Shown: positions 1 through 6,486 of the stretch, piece by piece
How positions within the stretch are numbered: position 1 is the first letter of the stretch
Layout of the letters: every line of letters begins with the position of its first letter
From: Chryseobacterium sp.
GTDB taxonomy: Bacteria; Bacteroidota; Bacteroidia; Flavobacteriales; Weeksellaceae
Length of the DNA stretch: 20,173 nt
Assembly: GCA_030146295.1 (NCBI GenBank)
Contig: JASLCD010000117.1
Span: forward strand, 1 to 20,173
Reading direction: 5' to 3'
Program-made: the position numbers and the translations under genes
Notes under the pieces: model-generated
Seen by the model: the letters and a program-made list of their open reading frames with translations, nothing else
What the model was told of the DNA's origin: nothing
The model's database searches: none

Positions 1-100
1 ATAGTATCCATTAATTCTGATATCTTTTTGAATGGGCAAATTTAATCTTTTTTTACTGAATGACAAAGAAAGATGTCGCCAAATGTTGATAAAAATAAAA

Positions 101-125
101 ACGGCAACAATTGTTGCCGTTTTTT
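101..125. terminator. Bidirectional intrinsic terminator after the M16 operon
   Basis: Positions 101-120 are a perfect 20-base palindrome (acggcaacaa/ttgttgccgt). It is preceded by an A-rich run (91-100) and followed by a T run (from 121), so it can form a hairpin plus U tract on either strand. It lies about 25 bases past the stop codon of the minus-strand M16 gene, which it should terminate. Positions 1-100 hold no convincing gene; any plus-strand gene using the other side would lie outside the window. Confidence 0.85.
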
Positions 126-144
126 ATATAAAAATAAGGTGTTT

Positions 145-2175
145 TTATTTGAAATCAGAATCTTTAGCCTGATTGATCAGGTAAGATTTTACTGCCAGGT
201 TGATATCCATTCCACCCATATTCTGGATGATGGTAAACGGAAGTTTTACTCCGGAAACTTCTTTGTAGTCAGCGTAGCTTGTAGGGATAGATCCTCCTTC
301 TCCAACTTTCACTTCACCTGTCTTAAGGCCTGTTTTTACGCTGTAATAGTAAGTGTCTTTAGCTCCTTTTACAACATAAGAATCTTCGTTGTTATACTTT
401 TCGATTCCTGCCAGTTTATATTCTGCACTTTTAGCAAAAGTAAGCTCCGGGAAAAGTTCCGGATCTGCCATTTCTGCTTTCTGTTTTTCATTAAGTGGCA
501 TTTTTTGTCCCTGAGCTTCCATGTATCCGTCTTTACCATCAAAAATGATTTTTTGTACGGTATTTCCCATCATCTTCATATCCATTGCCATTTTTCCACC
601 TTTAGCCTGAATAAGTTTCATAGACATATCCATCCCCTGTACTTTTGTAGTGGCATCTGTAGTGATAGAGGTTACTTTCTGAACAGCAGCAAGTCCTCCG
701 ATGGCGTTGATGTATTTATCAGCAATAGATCCGATGGTAACGCTTGCATCTACTTTCTGTGCTGCAGGTTTTGAAACCGGATTAGCTTCTTTATCGAAAT
801 ATTTTACAGGATATCCTAATTTTTCCAATCCTTCGGCAATATCAGATGCTTTACCCGCAATGAAAATTCTGCTTTGGTTTGGTAAAATCGTAGCCTTTAC
901 AGCATTGGTAACATCAGCAGCAGTTACTTTATCAATAGATTTTAAGTAATTGGTGTAGAAGTCAGCAGGTAAATCCTGAACTTTTTGGTTTAATGCAAAT
1001 CTTGCAATAGTAGCAGGCTGTTCTAAAGACATGATGAAAGATCCTTTCAGCTTAGCTTTAGCATTTTCCAACTCTTCCGGTTTTACAGTAGAAATAGCAT
1101 TAAGTTCATTCATGAATTCCTTAACCGCTTTATCTGTAACCTCATTTCTTACGCTGGCACTTGCAGAAAACTGTGGAGAATATTTGCTTGCAACCATACT
1201 GGAATAGGCACCATAAGTAAATCCGTTCTTTTCTCTAAGGTTCATGAAAAGTCTTGCTTCACCACCACCACCAAGAATGTAGTTTGCGATAGTTGCAGGG
1301 AAATAGTTGGCATCCTTCATCTTCAGGTTGTTCAGGTTGTTCAATGAAACAACAGACTGTACAGCAGAAGGAACATCTACTACATTGATCTCTGTTTTTG
1401 CAACATTAGAAGCCGGTTCCGGCGGTGCAATAGGAGTATTTGCTTTTTTCCAGCCACTGAAAGCTTTTTCAATCAAAGGCTTTACCTGATCAAATTTTAC
1501 GTCTCCAACGATTACCAGGTAAGCATTATCCGGAGCGTAGTATTTTTTATAAGTATTTTGTACGTCAGCTAACTGAATTTTGTTGATAGATTCAACCGTT
1601 TCAAATTCACCTCTTGACGTATTTTTTCCATACATCAAAGCATTGGAAACTCTTTCTGCGATAGAAGAAGCATTTTTTTCTTCAGATTTTAATCCTTCGA
1701 TTGCTCTTTCTTTAGAATTTTGAATTTCTTCAGCAGAGAATTTAGGATTAATAATGGCATCAGCCATCAAACCTAGAACTTCAGGGAAGTATTTTGAAAG
1801 TGAGTTGGCAGAAGCACCACCTGAAGAGAAATTAAGGTTTGCTCCAAGATAATCTACTTTTTTGTTGAAATCATCCTTGCTGATGTTGGTTGTTCCATTT
1901 TCAAACTGTTCAGCCATGATTCCGCTTACCCCTGTTACAGCACCTTCATTGTAAGGAGGTCTGTCCATAGAAAGACTAGCATTTACTCTTGGAAGTTTGT
2001 TGTTTTCAACAACCATTACTGTAAGACCGTTGCTTAGCTGGAAAGTTTTTGGCTTAGCAATGTTAATCGCAGGAGTAGGTCCCGGCTTCGGCATTGCATT
2101 AAGATCTATTTTTTGTGCTGAAACCATTCCTGTAAAGAAAAATGCTGCAGCTATATATGTTAATTGCTTTTTCAT
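145..2175 (-). CDS. M16 family peptidase-like protein, catalytically degenerate subunit with extra C-terminal domain
   Basis: A 676-residue exported protein with a signal peptide (about residues 1-20, ending VSAQ). Residues 45-460 form the two M16 (insulinase/pitrilysin) half-domains. By alignment with the neighbouring active paralogue, the HxxEH zinc motif is replaced by G85, A88 and E89, so zinc catalysis is not expected. The substrate-binding Arg/Tyr pair is kept (LREKNGFTYG, R314 and Y321). This is the known division of labour in heterodimeric M16B peptidases and mitochondrial processing peptidase: one subunit has the metal, the other the R/Y pair. Residues from about 475 to 676 are not M16. 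They are rich in short beta-strand-like stretches (for example VQKIIFDGKDGYMEAQGQKM) and resemble LolA/LolB-type lipoprotein-carrier folds; that fold call is inferred from pattern only. The gene follows the active subunit by 53 bp and is probably co-transcribed. It probably acts in the periplasm or at the cell surface. Confidence 0.9.
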   Translation of the reverse strand: MKKQLTYIAAAFFFTGMVSAQKIDLNAMPKPGPTPAINIAKPKTFQLSNGLTVMVVENNKLPRVNASLSMDRPPYNEGAVTGVSGIMAEQFENGTTNISKDDFNKKVDYLGANLNFSSGGASANSLSKYFPEVLGLMADAIINPKFSAEEIQNSKERAIEGLKSEEKNASSIAERVSNALMYGKNTSRGEFETVESINKIQLADVQNTYKKYYAPDNAYLVIVGDVKFDQVKPLIEKAFSGWKKANTPIAPPEPASNVAKTEINVVDVPSAVQSVVSLNNLNNLKMKDANYFPATIANYILGGGGEARLFMNLREKNGFTYGAYSSMVASKYSPQFSASASVRNEVTDKAVKEFMNELNAISTVKPEELENAKAKLKGSFIMSLEQPATIARFALNQKVQDLPADFYTNYLKSIDKVTAADVTNAVKATILPNQSRIFIAGKASDIAEGLEKLGYPVKYFDKEANPVSKPAAQKVDASVTIGSIADKYINAIGGLAAVQKVTSITTDATTKVQGMDMSMKLIQAKGGKMAMDMKMMGNTVQKIIFDGKDGYMEAQGQKMPLNEKQKAEMADPELFPELTFAKSAEYKLAGIEKYNNEDSYVVKGAKDTYYYSVKTGLKTGEVKVGEGGSIPTSYADYKEVSGVKLPFTIIQNMGGMDINLAVKSYLINQAKDSDFK

Positions 2176-2228
2176 TTGTAAAAATTTAATTTTTAATAAT
2201 CATATTGTAACCTAAAAAGTTGAAATGA

Positions 2229-3542
2229 TTACTTTTTTTCAGGTACGTAATTAATGATTATTCTTTGGTTAGAATTAAGATACTTTTTAGCCGCATTTTG
2301 AAGATCCTGTCTTGTGATAGATCTGTAAATGTCGATTTCTTTGTTGATCAAATTCGTGTCACCCATCAATACGTGGTTGGTTGCCAATGAAGCAGCAATT
2401 CCCTGAATGCTTGAGTTGGCATTTACAAACTGGTTTTCGTACTGGTTTTGAAGTTTTTGATAATCGTCTTCAGAGATTAATGTAGTCTGAATTTTTTTAA
2501 TTTCAGCATCAATGTCACTCTGTAAAGCCTGTTTGGTAGTTTGTCCCATCGGAATCGCAAAGAATGCGAAAATACTGTAATCCTCAAGACCTTGGTTGAA
2601 AGCAGCTACCTGAAGCGCTTTTTTGTCCTGGTCTACTAATTTTTTATATAAAACTGAAGATTTTCCACTGCTCAAGTAAGAAGAAAGCATATCCAAAACA
2701 TATGCATCTTTTTCTTTGTTGGCAGGAGTTCTGTATGCAAAAATGTAAGCCGGAAGCTGGATGTTCGGGTCTGTAGCAGTTACTTCTTTTTCCTGAGTGA
2801 TAGGAGCATCTTTCGGGAAGTCTTTTGGATATAATGTTCCTTTTGGAATTCCTCCATAATAGGTTTCGATCCATTTTTTAGTCTGCTCAGGTTTGATGTC
2901 TCCGGCTACTACTAAAGTGGCATTATTAGGAACATAAAACTTTTTATAGAATGCCTGGAATTCTTCCAATTTAGCAGAGTTCAAATCTTCCATAGAACCA
3001 ATGGTTGGCCAGTTGTATGGATGATTGGTAAATAAATTTTTCTGAATCGTTGTAAAAAGATTTCCATAAGGCTGGTTATCCATTCTTAATCTTTTCTCCT
3101 CTTTTACAACCTCTCTCTGTGTGTCAACACCAATCTGGTTAATAACCGCATGACGCATTCTTTCAGCCTCCATCCAAAGTCCAAGCTGTTCGTTGTTGGA
3201 AGGGAATGTTTCATAATAGTAAGTTCTGTCATTGGTCGTGTTGGCATTGTTCTGTCCTCCGTTTGAAGAAACAATTTTGAACCAGTCTCCTCTTTTGATA
3301 TTAGGAGTTCCTTCGAATAAAAGGTGCTCAAAGAAGTGAGCAAAACCTGTTCTGCCTTTTACTTCATCTTTTGCACCTACATGGTACATTACCCCCGTTG
3401 TTACAACCGGAGCCGAATTATCCTGATGAAGAATTACGTGAAGACCATTGGGTAGGTCATATTCTTCGAATTTGATTTGCTGTGCATTCAGCATTAGCCC
3501 GAAGAAAGCTACGGCAGCAGCAGAAAGAAGTCGCTTTTTCAT
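2229..3542 (-). CDS. M16 family zinc peptidase, active subunit
   Basis: A 437-residue exported zinc metallopeptidase of the insulinase/MPP family. The start at 3542 is preferred over an upstream in-frame ATG at 3629 because it gives a clean signal peptide (MKKRLLSAAAVAFFGLMLNA, then QQ). The longer form would add 29 residues encoded in the promoter region. The zinc motif is intact: H69-F-F-E72-H73 in GFAHFFEHLLFEGT. The third ligand is expected about 76 residues later and is E148 or E149 (REVVKEEKRL). The C-terminal half-domain follows (about 240-437). The protein is half the length of pitrilysin or insulin-degrading enzyme, as expected for the M16B/C-like two-subunit type. It is the first gene of the operon, followed after 53 bp by the metal-less paralogue, which likely supplies the R/Y substrate-binding pair. 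Natural substrates are not deducible; secreted peptides are likely. Confidence 0.93.
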   Translation of the reverse strand: MKKRLLSAAAVAFFGLMLNAQQIKFEEYDLPNGLHVILHQDNSAPVVTTGVMYHVGAKDEVKGRTGFAHFFEHLLFEGTPNIKRGDWFKIVSSNGGQNNANTTNDRTYYYETFPSNNEQLGLWMEAERMRHAVINQIGVDTQREVVKEEKRLRMDNQPYGNLFTTIQKNLFTNHPYNWPTIGSMEDLNSAKLEEFQAFYKKFYVPNNATLVVAGDIKPEQTKKWIETYYGGIPKGTLYPKDFPKDAPITQEKEVTATDPNIQLPAYIFAYRTPANKEKDAYVLDMLSSYLSSGKSSVLYKKLVDQDKKALQVAAFNQGLEDYSIFAFFAIPMGQTTKQALQSDIDAEIKKIQTTLISEDDYQKLQNQYENQFVNANSSIQGIAASLATNHVLMGDTNLINKEIDIYRSITRQDLQNAAKKYLNSNQRIIINYVPEKK

Positions 3543-3592
3543 AAAATTTAGAAATTGTTTATCAATTAGTATGAAAAGTGAATTAAATGTTA

Positions 3593-3626
3593 CAAAATAG
3601 ATAAGATTAAATATAAAACTTGCCAA
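3593..3626 (-). promoter_or_regulatory. Possible promoter of the M16 operon
   Basis: On the minus strand, CTATTTTG (complement of 3593-3600) is one base short of the Bacteroidetes -7 element TAnnTTTG. A TTGG (complement of 3623-3626) lies about 22 bases upstream, slightly long for the usual spacing. The implied 5' leader is about 45 bases. The match is imperfect and the call tentative. Confidence 0.3.
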
Positions 3627-3680
3627 CATTAGTGTTCAATTTAGCAGGTTTATAATAAAAATCAGAGCTTACATACATGC

Positions 3681-3716
3681 GTTCAGAATTCGAAGTTGAG
3701 CAATGCAATTCTGAAC
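3681..3716. repeat. 10-bp perfect inverted repeat in the divergent intergenic region
   Basis: gttcagaatt (3681-3690) and aattctgaac (3707-3716) are perfect inverted complements separated by 16 bases. They sit between the M16 operon and the helicase, ending 13 bases before the helicase -33 element. No T tract follows, so it is not a normal terminator. It could be an operator or a cruciform/RNA hairpin; the sequence alone does not decide. Confidence 0.6.
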
Positions 3717-3729
3717 TTCTCTATGAAAG

Positions 3730-3760
3730 TTTGAATTCTCCTCTGAATACATTAATTTTG
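3730..3760 (+). promoter_or_regulatory. Bacteroidetes-type promoter of the UvrD-like helicase
   Basis: TTTG at 3730-3733 and TAATTTTG at 3753-3760, separated by 19 bases, exactly fit the Bacteroidetes/Flavobacterium housekeeping consensus TTTG-N19-TAnnTTTG. Transcription would begin near 3767, leaving a leader of about 16 bases before the ATG at 3783. Confidence 0.7.
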
Positions 3761-3782
3761 TCTTCCCAAAATTTTTTGCTGT

Positions 3783-6113
3783 ATGGATTATTTGAAAGGA
3801 CTCAATGAATCACAATATGAAGCCGTTACCTCTTTACAAGGACCTTTGATGGTGCTTGCAGGAGCAGGTTCCGGGAAAACGCGTGTACTTACCATGCGTA
3901 TTGCCCATTTAATACATAACGGAATAGACCCTTTCAATATCCTGGCACTTACCTTTACCAATAAGGCGGCCCGTGAAATGAAAGACCGTATTGCGAAAGT
4001 GGTAGGAGACAGCAATGCAAGAAGTCTCTGGATGGGAACTTTCCACTCTGTTTTTGCAAGAATTTTAAGAATTGAGGCTCATTATCTTGGATATCCTTCC
4101 AATTTTACCATTTATGATCAGCAGGATGCCCTGAACGTGATCAAAAAAGTATTGAAGGATATGAATATTGATGCTGATCTTTATAAACCTAAAAAAGTTC
4201 AGGCAAGAATTTCAACCTATAAGAATAACCTGATTACGGTAAAAGCTTATTTCAACAATCCGGAATTGATGGAAGCGGATGAAAAAGCGAATATGAAATT
4301 CATCGGGCAGATTTATCAGAAATATGTTGATCAGTGTTTTAGAAACGGATCTATGGATTTTGATGACCTGTTGTTGAAAACCAATGAATTATTGACCCGT
4401 TTTCCGGAAGTATTGGCAAAATATCAGGACAGATTCCGTTACATCATGGTAGATGAGTATCAGGATACCAACCACTCTCAGTATCTTATTGTAAAAGCTT
4501 TGGCTTCAAAATTCGAGAATATCTGTGTGGTAGGGGATGATGCACAGTCTATCTATTCTTTCCGTGGGGCCAATATCTATAATATCCTAAACTTTAAAAA
4601 AGACTACACAGATGCCAAGACAGTATCTCTGGAACAGAATTACCGTTCCACACAGAATATTGTAAATGCAGCCAATGTAGTTATTGCAAAAAACTTACAG
4701 CAGTTTAAGAAAAATGTATTCAGTGATAATGAAGAAGGAGATAAGATCAAAATATACAGGTCTCTTTCTGATGCTGATGAAGCCAATTTCGTAGCAGGAA
4801 ATATCTGGGAGCTTCGTAATCGTGACCAGAGAAAATACAGTGACTTTGCTATTTTATACAGAACCAACTCACAGACCCGTGCTTTTGAAGATGCGCTGAG
4901 ACGTAAAAATATTCCGTACAAAGTATATGGAGGACTTTCTTTCTACCAAAGAAAAGAAGTAAAGGACCTTATTGGTTATCTTCGTCTTCTGATCAATGAA
5001 AATGATTCTGAAGCATTGATGAGGATCATTAATTATCCTGCAAGGGGAATAGGAGAAACAACACAGAATAAACTGATCGTTTTTGCAGATGCTCACAATA
5101 TTGCGGTTGCAAAAGTATTGGAAAATCTTCCGATGTATGCACCACAATTAGGGCTGAACAACGGAGTTTTGAACAAACTGAACGACTTCTGGTCCATGAT
5201 CAAAGCTTTTCAGGTACTGCTGAAAACAGAAACTGCCTACAGTGTGGCTATGGAAGTAGCAAAGCGAAGCGGTTTGATCAAATTCTTAAAAGATGACCAG
5301 ACTCCTGAAGGAATTTCCAGAGTAGAAAACGTACAGGAATTGATGAACTCTATGCAAGGGTTTATTGAAGAGCAGATGCAGCTTGAAGACGGAGATCCGA
5401 GTCTTTCCAACTTCCTTGAGAATATTGCACTTTCAGCAGATACTCAGGATAAAGAACTGGAAGATGACATGGTTTCTTTGATGACGATTCACCTTTCAAA
5501 AGGACTGGAATTTCCGGTGGTTCATCTGGTGGGGCTTGAAGAAAACCTGTTCCCGAGTTTTATGAGTTCTGCTACCAGAGAAGATCTGGAAGAAGAAAGA
5601 AGATTGTTTTATGTGGCATTGACAAGAGCTGAAAAACAGGTCTTTTTCTCTTATGCTGTTTCTCGTTTTCAGTGGGGAAAAATTACAGATGCAGAACCTT
5701 CAAGATTCTTAAGTGAAATTGATGATGAATATATTGAATTCCTTAATCCTGCTTTGGAAAAAAGATTTATCAATAATTCAGGGGTAAAATCCAATATCTT
5801 TGATGAGCATCCTTCTGAGATGAAATCTTTCAAAAAGGTTGAGAAAAAAACAATTGACAGAGGTGATGCTTCAAAACCTGCACCGGAAGTAAGAAAGCTG
5901 AAGCCTGTAAGCACAGCCAAAATTATCAATCCAAGCGGAGCTTCTTCCCAGGATATTGAAGTAGGTGATAAGGTGAGACATGACCGTTTCGGTATCGGAG
6001 AGGTTAGCTTCCTGGATGGAACAGATCCGCAAAATATCAAAGCAAAAGTTATTTTCATTCATGAAGGAGAGAAAAACCTGATTCTGAAATACGCTAAACT
6101 GACTAAGATTTAG
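3783..6113 (+). CDS. UvrD/PcrA/Rep-family ATP-dependent DNA helicase
   Basis: A 776-residue superfamily 1A 3'-5' DNA helicase that couples ATP hydrolysis to DNA unwinding in repair and replication restart. All canonical motifs are present in order: Q motif LNESQ (7-11), Walker A AGAGSGKT (26-33), Ia TFTNKAAREM (57-66), Ib GTFHS (85-89), II DEYQD (224-228), III GDDAQSIYSFRGA (251-263), IV LEQNYRST (283-290), V TIHLSKGLEF (568-577) and VI EEERRLFYVALTR (603-615). Length is close to PcrA/UvrD (about 720-750). The last 50 residues (from GDKVRHDRFGIGEV, about 728) form the basic, glycine-rich Tudor-like tail that in PcrA/UvrD contacts RNA polymerase; a variable Lys/Ser-rich linker (660-725) precedes it. 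PcrA and UvrD cannot be separated by eye, so no symbol is given. It is monocistronic, with its own promoter and terminator. Confidence 0.96.
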   Translation: MDYLKGLNESQYEAVTSLQGPLMVLAGAGSGKTRVLTMRIAHLIHNGIDPFNILALTFTNKAAREMKDRIAKVVGDSNARSLWMGTFHSVFARILRIEAHYLGYPSNFTIYDQQDALNVIKKVLKDMNIDADLYKPKKVQARISTYKNNLITVKAYFNNPELMEADEKANMKFIGQIYQKYVDQCFRNGSMDFDDLLLKTNELLTRFPEVLAKYQDRFRYIMVDEYQDTNHSQYLIVKALASKFENICVVGDDAQSIYSFRGANIYNILNFKKDYTDAKTVSLEQNYRSTQNIVNAANVVIAKNLQQFKKNVFSDNEEGDKIKIYRSLSDADEANFVAGNIWELRNRDQRKYSDFAILYRTNSQTRAFEDALRRKNIPYKVYGGLSFYQRKEVKDLIGYLRLLINENDSEALMRIINYPARGIGETTQNKLIVFADAHNIAVAKVLENLPMYAPQLGLNNGVLNKLNDFWSMIKAFQVLLKTETAYSVAMEVAKRSGLIKFLKDDQTPEGISRVENVQELMNSMQGFIEEQMQLEDGDPSLSNFLENIALSADTQDKELEDDMVSLMTIHLSKGLEFPVVHLVGLEENLFPSFMSSATREDLEEERRLFYVALTRAEKQVFFSYAVSRFQWGKITDAEPSRFLSEIDDEYIEFLNPALEKRFINNSGVKSNIFDEHPSEMKSFKKVEKKTIDRGDASKPAPEVRKLKPVSTAKIINPSGASSQDIEVGDKVRHDRFGIGEVSFLDGTDPQNIKAKVIFIHEGEKNLILKYAKLTKI

Positions 6114-6136
6114 TTTTAAAATAATATAAGATAAAG

Positions 6137-6168
6137 AAAACGGATTCAAAATTTGGATCCGTTTTTTT
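6137..6168 (+). terminator. Intrinsic terminator of the UvrD-like helicase gene
   Basis: The stem aaaacggattcaaa (6137-6150) pairs with tttggatccgtttt (6152-6165) through one G-T wobble, and a run of seven T follows (6162-6168). It begins 23 bases past the stop codon. Confidence 0.85.
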
Positions 6169-6220
6169 ATTGTTTAACCGCTGAGGTCACAGTGTGGTTA
6201 TTTAAGATTTGTTTATTTTT

Positions 6221-6285
6221 CAAACGCAAAGGCGTTTACTCAGCGAAGATAATTTTCTCTGCGGAACGAAGTGTCTTTGCGATCA
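6221..6285. repeat. Probable dispersed intergenic repeat with CGCAAAG/CTTTGCG ends
   Basis: This lies in the 373-base gap between the helicase and the TonB receptor. cgcaaag (6225-6231) and ctttgcg (6275-6281) are inverted complements flanking cagcgaagataattttctctgcgg-like sequence. It is GC-richer than its surroundings and reads like the 'aaaggcg...ctttgcg' interspersed intergenic repeats of Chryseobacterium and Flavobacterium genomes; that link is from memory. No ORF is credible here. Besides the terminator (6137-6168), this element and the promoter (6416-6446), the gap shows nothing I can name. Confidence 0.4.
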
Positions 6286-6415
6286 TAGCATTTTATTTTT
6301 ATATCTAATACTCTATAAAACAATGTTTTTATTGAAATGTTCTTAAATTATCATAACTTTAGATAGGGATAGAAAGAAACAATAACCGTTTTTTATAAAA
6401 ACAAAGTCTATTAAT

Positions 6416-6446
6416 TTTGTGGACTAATAAATATATTTTACATTTG
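6416..6446 (+). promoter_or_regulatory. Promoter of the TonB-dependent receptor gene
   Basis: TTTG at 6416-6419 and TACATTTG at 6439-6446, spaced by 19 bases, match the Bacteroidetes consensus TTTG-N19-TAnnTTTG. The predicted start near 6453 leaves a leader of about 34 bases to the ATG at 6487. An overlapping second -7-like element, TAATTTTG (6412-6419), has no good -33 partner. I saw no convincing Fur-type palindrome nearby. Confidence 0.75.
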
Positions 6447-6486
6447 CACCCTGTAAAAACATAAATGTTCAATCAAATTAAACTAT

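Noticed and set aside
73..774. Open frame of 233 codons on the plus strand at the left edge
   Set aside because: It lies antisense to the M16-like gene, runs through the terminator palindrome, and its translation is Phe/Cys/Ser-rich with no domain pattern.
3543..3629. Longer N-terminus for the active M16 peptidase (start at 3629)
   Set aside because: It would put 29 hydrophobic, AT-driven residues before a complete signal peptide and cover the likely promoter.
6290..6486. Fur box or riboswitch upstream of the TonB receptor
   Set aside because: No palindrome resembling a Fur site and no recognisable aptamer fold; only the promoter is supported.
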